Source of the DNA: Mediterraneibacter catenae
Lineage (GTDB): Bacteria; Bacillota; Clostridia; Lachnospirales; Lachnospiraceae
NCBI RefSeq assembly: GCF_008691045.1
Contig: NZ_VMSO01000010.1
Span: forward strand, 57,888 to 121,887
DNA: 64,000 nt
Reading direction: 5' to 3'
The position numbers and the translations under genes are program-made. The first letter of the stretch is position 1; each line of letters opens with the position of its first letter. Positions 8,653 to 16,723 of this stretch are shown piece after piece. The notes under the pieces were generated by a model. That model had not been told where the DNA came from and did no database searches. It was given only the letters and a program-made list of their open reading frames with translations.

Positions 8653-8732
8653 CTGTCGCCGCATGATCCGCGCCCGCAGTACCACCTGTATCTGGGGTGC
8701 TTCCCATATCTTCAGTATAACGTTTTCCCTGA

Positions 8733-10040
8733 CTACGAGATCTCTTCGATCTTCGTTTTCCCGATCATCAGGTTCAGGATCTCCACATCGGTCTGTTTCA
8801 TACCTGCACGGCCTACGTATCCCACCGCCTTGATCGTATCTTCCGGACAGTCCATGACAAGTCCTTCTCCTCTGCCGAAGGTCAGCCCTCTCATCGCCAT
8901 CTTGTGGCTCAGTATCGCTGCCTGCAGCGCAGTAGATATCTTAGCAGCGCAGCTCGGTTTCGCGCCGTCGCACACGATACCGCCCGCGTCAGCGATCGTA
9001 TTCACGACCGTATTCTCTATCTGTTCCAATGTGCCTCCATGCAGATATGTGATGCCTGCTCCCGCGCCTGCCGCTGCACAGACCGCGCCGCAGTATGCGG
9101 AAAGAGATCCGATATATCTCTTCTGATTCAGCGCCACCAGATTTGAAACACATAGTGCGCGATATATTTCTTCCTCTGTTTTCTCCATCGCATGGCCATA
9201 CTCAATCACCGGAAGGGAACAGGTCATTCCCTGATTGCCGGAGCCGGAGTTAATGATAACAGGCAGCGAGCAGCCGCTCATCCTGGCATCAGATCCCGCC
9301 GCAGCCTTCGCCACAGCCCTCCATTTCACATCGCCGCCGAATTCTTCCAGAACAACTCTTCCGACCTGGGCGCCCCAGGGATTTTTCAGCCCCTCTTCCG
9401 CAATTCTCGTATTATACTTCACCTGACGTCCCAATACGTTCTCCACATCTTCCATGCGTACTTCATTCGCGAATGCGATGATATCCTCTAGGTTCAGCAG
9501 GTTTTTATCCGGCGTCTCATCATCCGTGATCTCTGCCGCCTGAATTTCCGCTTCTTCTTTTTCAAACAATACTCTTCCGTTCTTCTCGATCCGGGTAATG
9601 TTCGTATGCTCGTCCTCTATGACGACTATAGCTTCCTCTTCCTTACAGACAGCCTTTGCCTCAATATAGAGATTGGCTACCCCCTCTTTCAGAACGCAGT
9701 CGCAGAATCCGTTTTGGATCAGCTCTTTCGTCCTGATGATATCCGACTCTTTCACTGTCTCCAGTACTTCCAGTGCCTGCCCCGGATCTCCGCCGGTCAG
9801 TCCGAGCACGGCTGCCGCCTCTACTCCTTTCATTCCGCCGGAATTCGGTACTGTGACTCCCTTTACATTCTTGATGATATTTCCGCTACATGCCACAGTC
9901 AGATGCTCCGGAAATGTTCCGAGCACCTCCCCTGCCTTCGCCGCCGCATAGGCAAGTGCAATCGGCTCTGTACAGCCAAGCGCGGGTACAAGTTCTTCTT
10001 CCAGTATCCGTACATAAGTATCATAGATTTTTTTATCCAT
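8733..10040 (-). CDS. L-cysteine desulfidase / serine dehydratase alpha-like protein (CyuA/YhaM, UPF0597 family)
   Basis: 435 residues. ATG 10040 follows GGGAG at good spacing; an upstream in-frame ATG lacks a site. The N-terminal ALGCTEPIA motif, GGMKGVEAAA, SGSGNQGMT and CDGAKPSCAAK mark the UPF0597 family, related to the Fe-S L-serine dehydratase alpha chain. Characterised members (E. coli CyuA, an archaeal CdsB) break down L-cysteine to pyruvate, ammonia and sulfide; several Cys residues could hold an Fe-S cluster. It stands alone between a convergent terminator and the P-type ATPase gene. The family call is secure; the substrate is by homology. Confidence 0.9.
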   Translation of the reverse strand: MDKKIYDTYVRILEEELVPALGCTEPIALAYAAAKAGEVLGTFPEHLTVACSGNIIKNVKGVTVPNSGGMKGVEAAAVLGLTGGDPGQALEVLETVKESDIIRTKELIQNGFCDCVLKEGVANLYIEAKAVCKEEEAIVVIEDEHTNITRIEKNGRVLFEKEEAEIQAAEITDDETPDKNLLNLEDIIAFANEVRMEDVENVLGRQVKYNTRIAEEGLKNPWGAQVGRVVLEEFGGDVKWRAVAKAAAGSDARMSGCSLPVIINSGSGNQGMTCSLPVIEYGHAMEKTEEEIYRALCVSNLVALNQKRYIGSLSAYCGAVCAAAGAGAGITYLHGGTLEQIENTVVNTIADAGGIVCDGAKPSCAAKISTALQAAILSHKMAMRGLTFGRGEGLVMDCPEDTIKAVGYVGRAGMKQTDVEILNLMIGKTKIEEIS

Positions 10041-10130
10041 TGTATTTTCTCCCAGACAAATATAGTTCACGTCAGGATATGCGTCCGGCATACCATGCGT
10101 GAACTATTATATCATCTCTGTATACTTTTT

Positions 10131-12248
10131 TTAATCTTTTTTTGAGCTTTCCTCTCCGGATTTTAATCCCTTTTCCGGAAGCAGTTCCTTCATACTCCTC
10201 AGACTGATCGCAAGGGTCGACGTATTGTGCAGGAGCGCCGACGTCGTCGGCTGTATCACACCGCCCACGCCAAGCGCAATAAGCCCTGAATTGATCCCGA
10301 CGATTCCTCTGTAATTGCCCTGAATTCTCTTCATCATAGCGTTTGCCAGCTGTTTCAGGGTGATGAGCACCCGCAGATCATCCGCCGCTATGGTAATATC
10401 TGCAATCTCGCGTGCAATCTCTGCGCCGTCACTTATTGCTATGCCGGCGTCTGCCGCGGACAGAGCCGGAGAGTCGTTAATACCGTCTCCAATCATGATG
10501 ACTTTCCTGCCTGCTGCCTTCTCCTGTTCTACAAAGCAGGCTTTATCTTCCGGCAGAACTTCCGAATAGTATTCATCTACACCGACACGTCCTGCGACAG
10601 ATGCAGCCGCGCGCTCACTGTCTCCTGTCATCATAACAACTTTTTTCATTCCTTCACTTTTCAGCATACGCACCATATCCGCAGCTTCTTCCCTGAGCGG
10701 ATCTTCAACACATATAACTGCCGTCAGTTCCTGCTCAATGGCAAGGTACAGATGAGAATACTCTGGCGGAAGAGCATCAAACCGCTCCTGCATCTCCGGC
10801 CGGATTCTGCAGCCTTCGTCCTCAAATACAAAATGACTGCTGCCGATGACTACTTTCTTTTCCCCGATATATGACGAAATACCATGAGCAACGATATACT
10901 CCACTTTCGAGTGCATCTCTTCGTGGTAGAGCTTTCTCTTTTTTGCCGCATCCACCACTGCCTTCGCCATGGAATGTGGAAAATGTTCTTCCAGACAAGC
11001 AGCGATGCGGAGCGATTCGTCTTCAGGATAGTCTCCAAAAACGACTACTTCTTTCACTGTCGGCTTTGCCTTTGTCAGCGTACCGGTCTTGTCAAATACG
11101 ATCGTGTCGGCCTCTGCCACAGCCTCCAGATATTTTCCGCCTTTTACCGTGATACCATGCTGTCCGGCCTCACGGATAGCAGAAAGCACTGCGATGGGCA
11201 TCGCGAGCTTCAACGCACAGGAAAAGTCTACCATCAGGACGGAAAGCGCCTTTGTCACATTGCGGGTGACAAGGCCCACGATGCCTGTGCCGAGAAGTGT
11301 ATACGGCACCAGTTTATCCGCCAGATGTTCTGCCTTACTCTCCAGTGCAGATTTCAGCTTCTCGGAGTCTTCGATCATAGTCACGATCTTCTCAAATCTC
11401 GTCGAACCAGATACTGCTTTTACAAGAATCTCAAGTTCTCCTTCTTCCAGAACCGTTCCCGCATAGACCGTCTTACCTTTTTCTCGTCTTACCGGAAGGG
11501 ATTCGCCAGTGAGCGAAGCCTGATTTACCATGCCTTCTCCTCCGGACACTTCACCGTCAAATGGGATCACATTTCCCATATGAACGACTACCGTATCGCC
11601 AGGCTGGATATCCGATGCATTAACGAGTATTTCCTGATCGTCTTTTTTCAGCCATACTTTCTTGACATTGAGCGACATGCTTCTGGCAAGATCGCCCACG
11701 GATTTCTTATGTGTCCACTCTTCCAGTAATTCTCCCACGCCGAGCAGGAACATGACGGACCCTGCCGTGTCAAAGTCGCCCCTGATCACGGACACGCCGA
11801 TGGCTGTCGCGTCAAGGACAGGCACCTCAATCTTTCTTTTGGCGAGACACTTAAGTCCTTTCCATATATAGCGCAGCGCCTTGAATGTCATCCATACCTT
11901 TCGGATCGGATACGGAACGATGAGCTTACCGCCATAATGAAGAATCACCCTTGTGATCAACTGCTCACGAAATGATGAATTCAGCTCTCTTCCGGAACTT
12001 GACAGTACATTCTCAGGAACATCCGTATTCTCATAACTGAAGCCTTTGAGCACTGCGATCACCTCTTCGCGGCTTCCCGTGTAACAGATCACGGCATCTG
12101 CGGTGCGCTCATATACCTTTGCATCTGTCACATATTCCTGCCTGCCGAGAAACCAGCAAAGAGTATCCGCCTGCGCACACGTCATTCTTCCCTGAACAAC
12201 ATGAATACGCAGGCGGCCTTTTATCTCATGCTTTATGATAAATTTCAT
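10131..12248 (-). CDS. P1B-type heavy-metal ATPase with FSC in place of CPC
   Basis: 705 residues. Residues 1-70 look like an HMA domain that has lost its CxxC. Then come actuator TGES (~247-250), phosphorylation DKTGT (~386), an HP-like locus FPHS (~424) and GDGINDSPAL (~587). The membrane metal site reads DFSCALKLAMP (~341-351): of the usual CPC only the second Cys remains, so copper, zinc and cadmium rules do not apply directly. It lies six bases after the DUF6110-like gene and downstream of the Fur/Feo cluster, so iron, manganese or zinc homeostasis is plausible by context. Direction and ion are unknown. Confidence 0.92.
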   Translation of the reverse strand: MKFIIKHEIKGRLRIHVVQGRMTCAQADTLCWFLGRQEYVTDAKVYERTADAVICYTGSREEVIAVLKGFSYENTDVPENVLSSSGRELNSSFREQLITRVILHYGGKLIVPYPIRKVWMTFKALRYIWKGLKCLAKRKIEVPVLDATAIGVSVIRGDFDTAGSVMFLLGVGELLEEWTHKKSVGDLARSMSLNVKKVWLKKDDQEILVNASDIQPGDTVVVHMGNVIPFDGEVSGGEGMVNQASLTGESLPVRREKGKTVYAGTVLEEGELEILVKAVSGSTRFEKIVTMIEDSEKLKSALESKAEHLADKLVPYTLLGTGIVGLVTRNVTKALSVLMVDFSCALKLAMPIAVLSAIREAGQHGITVKGGKYLEAVAEADTIVFDKTGTLTKAKPTVKEVVVFGDYPEDESLRIAACLEEHFPHSMAKAVVDAAKKRKLYHEEMHSKVEYIVAHGISSYIGEKKVVIGSSHFVFEDEGCRIRPEMQERFDALPPEYSHLYLAIEQELTAVICVEDPLREEAADMVRMLKSEGMKKVVMMTGDSERAAASVAGRVGVDEYYSEVLPEDKACFVEQEKAAGRKVIMIGDGINDSPALSAADAGIAISDGAEIAREIADITIAADDLRVLITLKQLANAMMKRIQGNYRGIVGINSGLIALGVGGVIQPTTSALLHNTSTLAISLRSMKELLPEKGLKSGEESSKKD

Positions 12249-12254
12249 AGCCTG

Positions 12255-12566
12255 CTATACAGTCTCTGCACTGCCAGCTTTCGCACCGTTATCCTCTGTT
12301 CCGCTCTCGTCAGCCTGAACAGCCGCAGCTTCTTCCGCCGCTCTCTTCTCATTGATCTGTTCAGCTTCGGCTAAGATGTCCTCTGCATTTTCCTGTATCG
12401 TCGTTGCTGTCTTCATCACGCAGTCTTTCGCGCGCAGAGCAGCTGCCGTGCAGTTCGTATATACCTTCTTTGCGTCCTTGCTTGAGAGTACTTTCACTCC
12501 CGCTGTTCCGAACAGGACGCCTCCTGCGAATAAACCGATTTTCTTTAATGTTGAAACACTGATCAT
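12255..12566 (-). CDS. DUF6110-like small membrane-associated protein
   Basis: 103 residues, ATG 12566 after AAGGAGG. It has one N-terminal hydrophobic segment (IGLFAGGVLFGTAGVKVL), then a basic helix with SSKDAKKVYTNCTAAAL, a helical heptad-like middle and an Ala/Glu-rich tail. It matches, from memory, short clostridial proteins labelled DUF6110 that accompany this type of P-type ATPase; no biochemical function is known to me. It is coupled to the ATPase (six-base gap) and probably acts with it at the membrane (inference). Confidence 0.85.
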   Translation of the reverse strand: MISVSTLKKIGLFAGGVLFGTAGVKVLSSKDAKKVYTNCTAAALRAKDCVMKTATTIQENAEDILAEAEQINEKRAAEEAAAVQADESGTEDNGAKAGSAETV

Positions 12567-12611
12567 AATTAAGTACCTCCTTGTGTGTCTGAAACATTTG
12601 TTGTGTTTGAC

Positions 12612-12692
12612 TTATTTGTGCTTATAGCCCGTATAGAATACCATCACAAAACAGAAGACCGCAGCCCACGCCCAGAATCTATGTTGTTTCAC
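12612..12692 (-). CDS. 26-residue single-span membrane peptide
   Basis: A short reading frame: GTG 12692, AAGGGAG ten bases upstream, 26 codons, TAA 12612. The product starts MKQHRFWAWAAVFC, continues with a hydrophobic stretch and ends TGYKHK, i.e. basic ends around a ~17-residue Trp/Phe-rich helix. It sits between a recognisable promoter and the DUF6110-like gene, so it opens that operon. The ribosome site, the promoter and the membrane-peptide character argue for a real gene; conservation was not tested. It could be a small regulatory subunit of the P-type ATPase, as known for other tiny transporter partners (inference). Confidence 0.65.
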   Translation of the reverse strand: MKQHRFWAWAAVFCFVMVFYTGYKHK

Positions 12693-12743
12693 AGCTATAT
12701 CACTCCCTTGTTAATAATATGTAAAATTATCGGGTTCTGTCAC

Positions 12744-12773
12744 ATCATAGCGCTCTGCTTCGAGGCTAGTCAA
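12744..12773 (-). promoter_or_regulatory. Promoter of the small peptide / DUF6110 / P-type ATPase operon
   Basis: Minus strand TTGACT (12773-12768), 18-base spacer, TATGAT (12749-12744), about 50 bases before the 26-residue frame. This implies the ATPase genes can be transcribed separately from the feo genes upstream. Confidence 0.6.
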
Positions 12774-12830
12774 TTCTAACACTTTCTATCGATAAATCTT
12801 ATCATTTTACCTGTCACATGCAGTTTACAT

Positions 12831-12896
12831 AAAAATAACCGGCTATTTTGAAGAAAATTTCAGATAAATACAAATATGCTCTTCAAAAACACCGGT
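12831..12896 (-). terminator. Probable terminator after the Fur-like gene
   Basis: On the minus strand an imperfect stem (ACCGGTGTTTTTGAAGA with TCTTCAAAATAGCCGGTT, a few mismatches, ~25-base loop) is followed by TTATTTTTATG. It begins at the Fur-like stop codon. Confidence 0.55.
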
Positions 12897-13294
12897 CACT
12901 TTTCAACTTTTATTTTCGCTATTTTCTGGTTCTTCAGATACCCGCACCGGCGCATTCCTTCCCTCACTACTTTATTCCAGTTACCGGCAGAAAGATGACA
13001 GATCGTATTATCGTCCAGTGTGATCTCGCACCCGCTCTCTGCTCCGCAGTCCCCGGAGCACTCTACTTTATACATGTTCTTCCGGCTGATCGCCCCGATC
13101 CCCTCAAGAGCATTGACCATGCGGTACACAGTCGCAACACCGATCTTAGCATCCGCTTTTGACGCTTTATAAAATATCTCCTTGCAGCTTGCACAGTCAT
13201 TTTCCAGAATGATATCTATAAGCACAAGACGCTGCTTTGTGATACGGCATCCGTTTTCTTTCAGTTTTTCAATGATCTGTTCTTTTTTACTCAC
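12896..13294 (-). CDS. Fur-family-like regulator lacking the canonical metal-binding His cluster
   Basis: 132 residues, GTG start overlapping the previous stop (GTGA). The N-terminal winged helix is typical of Fur (GCRITKQRLVLIDIILEN, then VATVYRMVNALE). The C-terminal part departs from Fur: instead of the HHDH-type region with paired CxxC there is YKVECSGDCG, AESGCE and a single later His (ICHLS). It may sense metal or redox through cysteines, or have lost metal control. It is coupled to the feo-type genes, so it probably regulates this locus. Confidence 0.88.
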   Translation of the reverse strand: MSKKEQIIEKLKENGCRITKQRLVLIDIILENDCASCKEIFYKASKADAKIGVATVYRMVNALEGIGAISRKNMYKVECSGDCGAESGCEITLDDNTICHLSAGNWNKVVREGMRRCGYLKNQKIAKIKVEK

Positions 13295-13668
13295 GGCTGT
13301 CTCCTAATACTGATCACTTTATATCCGGCGTCCTCCACGGCACGCTGCAGTTCCTCTTTATCTACGTCACGGTCGCAGGACACATCTGCACTGTTTTTTC
13401 TCAGACTGACTTTGGCTGCGGCACCGTCTATAGCATTGATCGCTCTCGTCACACCGTTGACGCAGTTCTGACAGTGCATTCCCGATATCTCTATCGTATA
13501 ATGAGCGATCACCGGGCCGTTTAGTTTTTTCTTTTTCGGCTTCGATCTCTTGACTGTACCTGAGCCGCCTCCACAGCAGGCGCCCTCTCCTTTGAAATGT
13601 TTGATCGAACTTTTTGTCGCAAAAATGAGCACTATGACCAGAATTAATGTAATAATCGCATTAACCAT
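13291..13668 (-). CDS. FeoB-associated Cys-rich membrane protein fused to an HMA domain (copy 2)
   Basis: 125 residues, ATG 13668. One N-terminal membrane helix (~3-18) is followed by a Cys/Gly patch (GACCGGGSG) and a Lys-rich linker. An HMA domain follows from ~55 with metal motif GMHCQNC. The first part matches the FeoB-associated Cys-rich protein pattern; the HMA domain normally occurs in copper chaperones. It is similar in layout to the protein at 13691-14065 and probably arose by duplication. It overlaps the Fur-like gene by four bases. A role in passing metal to or from FeoB or the P-type ATPase is inference. Confidence 0.88.
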   Translation of the reverse strand: MVNAIITLILVIVLIFATKSSIKHFKGEGACCGGGSGTVKRSKPKKKKLNGPVIAHYTIEISGMHCQNCVNGVTRAINAIDGAAAKVSLRKNSADVSCDRDVDKEELQRAVEDAGYKVISIRRQP

Positions 13669-13690
13669 AATGACCCTCCAAAGCTGTAAG

Positions 13691-14065
13691 TCAGGATATA
13701 CTTATTACATGATATCCTATCTTTTCTACTGCATTCTTTAAAACATCATCCTCAACTTTTCTGTCATAAGAAATCTTTGCTTTGCCAGATGAAAAATTCA
13801 CGTCTGCCCTCACACCGTCGATCTGATTCAGCATCTGCGTTACATTCATTGCACAGTGTGCACATGTCATTCCTGAAATTTTCATTGTTTTTCTGCCGAT
13901 CACACGGCCATCCAGTTTCTTTTTCGGCATATTCCCGCTGCCGGGACAGGTTCCTCCCGCCGGACAGCCGATGCACTTTACACCGCTTTTTTTTGCCTTT
14001 ATTATGTACCCGACTGCACATCCGATCAGAACCAGGAGAATAAGAACTGCAATAATATCTGCCAT
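13691..14065 (-). CDS. FeoB-associated Cys-rich membrane protein fused to an HMA domain (copy 1)
   Basis: 124 residues, ATG 14065. An N-terminal helix (IIAVLILLVLIGCAVGYII) is followed by VKCIGCPAGGTCPG, the classic FeoB-associated Cys-rich motif. An HMA domain begins near residue 58 with GMTCAHC and ends near the C-terminus. It is immediately downstream of feoB and 22 bases before its paralogue. The fusion suggests a membrane-tethered metallochaperone of the Feo system; the metal is not known. Confidence 0.9.
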   Translation of the reverse strand: MADIIAVLILLVLIGCAVGYIIKAKKSGVKCIGCPAGGTCPGSGNMPKKKLDGRVIGRKTMKISGMTCAHCAMNVTQMLNQIDGVRADVNFSSGKAKISYDRKVEDDVLKNAVEKIGYHVISIS

Positions 14066-14096
14066 AAATATCTTCCTCTCTGCATTGACATCAAGA

Positions 14097-14125
14097 GGTG
14101 GACAAAGCAGGATACTCTGTCCACC
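14097..14125 (-). terminator. Hairpin directly after feoB
   Basis: An 11-bp stem (GGTGGACAGAG with CTTTGTCCACC, one G-U pair) and a 7-base loop on the minus strand, 15 bases past the feoB stop. There is no U-run, so it may only slow transcription or protect feoAB mRNA from 3' decay. Confidence 0.45.
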
Positions 14126-14140
14126 GATGATCGATTATGA

Positions 14141-16150
14141 TTATACCACATTCCTTGCATGCAGGCTGTATTCTGCCGTAAATTCTTTATCTGACTTACG
14201 TATCCTCCATATGATGATAGCTGCGAATGCCAGAATTGCGATCAGGCCCGGAACGAATGCTGTTCCAAGAGCTCCTGTCGTGACAAGAGTACCGATCTGG
14301 TATACAAGGAACGCTACCGTATATCCGGTCGCAAGCTGGAGACAGATACCGCCAAACAGCCATTTTCCGCTCTTCATCTCAGAGTTCATCGCTCCTAGTG
14401 CCGCGAAGCACGGTGGTGTATAAAGGTTAAACATCAGGTATGCGAGAGCCGCCGCCTTTGTGAGTCCCATGATCGTAGCGACTTCACTTCCGCTTCCGAC
14501 CAGTGCCAGTTCATCTGTATCAATGAGATTTGTAACTCCGTAAACAACTGCAAGAGTACCAACCACATTTTCTTTTGCGATAAATCCTGTGATCGCCGCT
14601 GCAGCGAGCTGCCATACACCGAATCCAAGCGGGATGAACAGGATTGCAAACGGATGAGCAATGCTTGCAAGGATGGAAGTTCCTTCTGCGCCTTCTTCCA
14701 CAAGCTGGAACTGCCAGTTGAATGTCTGCATGATCTGGACAATCGTGTTGCACACCAGGATGATCGTTCCTGCTTTGATGATATATGCCTTACCGCGCTC
14801 GAGCATAGATACGCACGCTCTCTTCAGGCTTGGAAGTTTGTATTCCGGAAGCTCGATGATGAAGAAAGATTTGCGGTATTTCTGCCCTGTGATCCTCTTT
14901 ACAAGCAGAGCTCCTAAGAGAACCAGCACGATACCTACCAGATACATAGTAGCGGATACCCACCATGCATCTGCGAAAAACGCTCCTGCAAACAGTGCGA
15001 TAACAGGGATTTTAGCTCCGCACGGCATAAATGGTGTGAGCATCGCAGTTGTCCTTCTCTCTCTCTCGTTACGAATCGTACGGGAAGCCATGACTCCAGG
15101 GATCGCGCATCCTGTACCAATGACCATAGGAATTACAGATTTGCCGGAAAGTCCTACTCTCTTAAAGATTGGATCGAGTACAACAGTTGCACGTGCCATA
15201 TATCCACAGTCCTCAAGGAGAGCAATCAGGAAATACATTACCATTACCAGTGGAAGGAATCCCACAACCGCACCGACGCCGCCGATAATTCCGTCAACAA
15301 GGAGCGCATACAGCAGCGGGTTTGCATTCTCCATCAGTCCGCCTACCCAGCCCTGGAAAGTCTCAATCCATGCCACCAGCCAGTCAGCGATCCATGTACC
15401 CACTGTAGTCTGGGATATGTAGAACACAAGGAAGATCACAAGTGCAAAAATAGGAATACCAATGATCTTATGAGTGATGACAGCGTCAATCTTATCCTGT
15501 ATATTCTTGTCTTTTGTGAAGACTTTTCTCTTTTCTACCTGTTTTACAATGCCGTTGACAAACTCAAAACGCTTTCTGTCGGCAGCCTCGACCGCATTCT
15601 TATCATGCAGATCAATGTCTGCCTGAACGTAAGGAGCCTTCTGGCCTTTTCCTTTTAAGGAAACCGCAGCAGCGACAACCTCTTTTAATCCTTCATGTCC
15701 TGAAGAAGTGGAAATCGTCTTGATGACCGGGCATCCCAGCTTCTCGGAGAGAAGTTTTTCGTCAATCTTCGTCTGCTTTTTCTCCGTTATATCACTTTTG
15801 TTCAGAGCTACTACCACCGGTACTCCCAGTTCCAAAAGCTGTGTTGTAAAAAACAGGCTTCGGCTTAAGTTTGTTGCATCCACGATGTTAATGATCACAT
15901 CCGGATTTTCATTTTTTACATAGCTGCTGGTGATACTCTCCTCCGAAGTAAAAGGAGACATGGAGTACGCCCCCGGCAGGTCTACCGCTACCAGTTCCTC
16001 CATTCCACCGTAATAAGCCTTCTTAATAAGGCTTTCCTTTCGCTCTACCGTAACACCGGCCCAGTTTCCGACTTTTTCGTTTCTTCCTGTAAGAGCGTTG
16101 TACATGGTCGTCTTACCGCTGTTAGGATTTCCCGCAAAAGCAATTCTCAT
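14141..16150 (-). CDS. feoB: Ferrous iron transporter FeoB
   Basis: 669 residues. Start ATG 16150 (MRIAFAGNPNSGKTT) is nine bases after GGAG; an upstream ATG at 16171 gives an 11-residue extension without support. The cytoplasmic GTPase has G1 GNPNSGKT, G3 DLPG and G4 NKSD in ~1-170, followed by a helical GDI region. The membrane half has two Gate-type repeats, and the central cysteines in GTGCAIPG are typical of the iron pore. It imports Fe(II) across the cytoplasmic membrane. FeoA is upstream, separated by a possible attenuator. Confidence 0.97.
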   Translation of the reverse strand: MRIAFAGNPNSGKTTMYNALTGRNEKVGNWAGVTVERKESLIKKAYYGGMEELVAVDLPGAYSMSPFTSEESITSSYVKNENPDVIINIVDATNLSRSLFFTTQLLELGVPVVVALNKSDITEKKQTKIDEKLLSEKLGCPVIKTISTSSGHEGLKEVVAAAVSLKGKGQKAPYVQADIDLHDKNAVEAADRKRFEFVNGIVKQVEKRKVFTKDKNIQDKIDAVITHKIIGIPIFALVIFLVFYISQTTVGTWIADWLVAWIETFQGWVGGLMENANPLLYALLVDGIIGGVGAVVGFLPLVMVMYFLIALLEDCGYMARATVVLDPIFKRVGLSGKSVIPMVIGTGCAIPGVMASRTIRNERERRTTAMLTPFMPCGAKIPVIALFAGAFFADAWWVSATMYLVGIVLVLLGALLVKRITGQKYRKSFFIIELPEYKLPSLKRACVSMLERGKAYIIKAGTIILVCNTIVQIMQTFNWQFQLVEEGAEGTSILASIAHPFAILFIPLGFGVWQLAAAAITGFIAKENVVGTLAVVYGVTNLIDTDELALVGSGSEVATIMGLTKAAALAYLMFNLYTPPCFAALGAMNSEMKSGKWLFGGICLQLATGYTVAFLVYQIGTLVTTGALGTAFVPGLIAILAFAAIIIWRIRKSDKEFTAEYSLHARNVV

Positions 16151-16176
16151 CTTACAATTCTCCTCCTTCATTCCGA

Positions 16177-16190
16177 TTAGCATTAACTAA
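16177..16190. promoter_or_regulatory. DtxR-like box upstream of feoB
   Basis: TTAGCATTAACTAA has 4-base arms and resembles the palindrome on the feoA promoter (16553-16564). Both have a GTTAGTT core when read on the minus strand. It may be a second site for the DtxR-family regulator encoded at 16724. Weak evidence. Confidence 0.35.
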
Positions 16191-16199
16191 CCTTAGTGC

Positions 16200-16227
16200 A
16201 AAAAAAATAGTAATTTAGCTTACTATT
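16200..16227 (-). terminator. AT-rich terminator or attenuator between feoA and feoB
   Basis: On the minus strand AAAATAGTAA pairs with TTACTATTTT across a 6-base loop and runs into eight U residues, just after the feoA stop. The stem is all weak pairs bar one, so it may lower rather than abolish feoB transcription. Confidence 0.65.
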
Positions 16228-16239
16228 TTCTTTTTTGTT

Positions 16240-16452
16240 TTATATTGAAATAGCTTTCGCTAAATCAGTATCAATGTTATATCTTCCGTCTTTAATAGAC
16301 ACCACACAGCCGCCTCTTACCCTGGAGACCACAGTAATGGGTTCTCCGCTGTAACAGCCAAGCGAAAACAAGAACGCTTCCATTTCCTCATCATCCGTCG
16401 CAATATCTTTTATGATATATTCCTTTCCTTCTTCAGCGTCTAATAAGTTCAT
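16240..16452 (-). CDS. feoA: FeoA-domain protein
   Basis: 70 residues, the usual FeoA size, an SH3-like cytoplasmic protein that supports FeoB. EEGKEYIIKDIATDDEEMEAF, then SLGCYSGEPITVVSRVRGG and the terminal IDTDLAKAISI follow the FeoA pattern. ATG 16452 follows GAGCGGA. It is the first gene of the feo cluster, under a promoter overlapped by a palindrome. Confidence 0.93.
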   Translation of the reverse strand: MNLLDAEEGKEYIIKDIATDDEEMEAFLFSLGCYSGEPITVVSRVRGGCVVSIKDGRYNIDTDLAKAISI

Positions 16453-16552
16453 TTTCCGCTCCTCTCAATATATTACATCTTATGCCAGACCATCTGTACC
16501 CGCAACAGGTGATTGTTGCATCTAACATCCAGTCGGATTATCTAACATATGA

Positions 16553-16582
16553 TAGTTTAAACTAACACCCATTATTTGTCAA
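16553..16582 (-). promoter_or_regulatory. feoA promoter overlapped by a DtxR-like palindrome
   Basis: Minus strand TTGACA (16582-16577), 17-base spacer, TAAACT (16559-16554). The perfect 12-bp palindrome TAGTTTAAACTA (16553-16564) covers the -10 box. Two further GTTAGAT repeats lie downstream. This fits repression by the divergent DtxR-family protein when metal is present (inference). Confidence 0.65.
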
Positions 16583-16654
16583 TCTTTTTTGAGAAATTTT
16601 TTTATAGTTTGGGGAGCTGATCTTTTCTATCTCATTTTCCCCCTCAATTAAAGT

Positions 16655-16683
16655 TTGCTGACACTCACCGGATATGATATACT
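16655..16683 (+). promoter_or_regulatory. Candidate promoter of the DtxR-family gene
   Basis: TTGCTG (16655-16660), 17-base spacer, TATACT (16678-16683), about 40 bases before the start codon. Confidence 0.5.
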
Positions 16684-16723
16684 ATGTAGAAAGTATTTCA
16701 AAAATAAGAACGAGGTGAAATCT

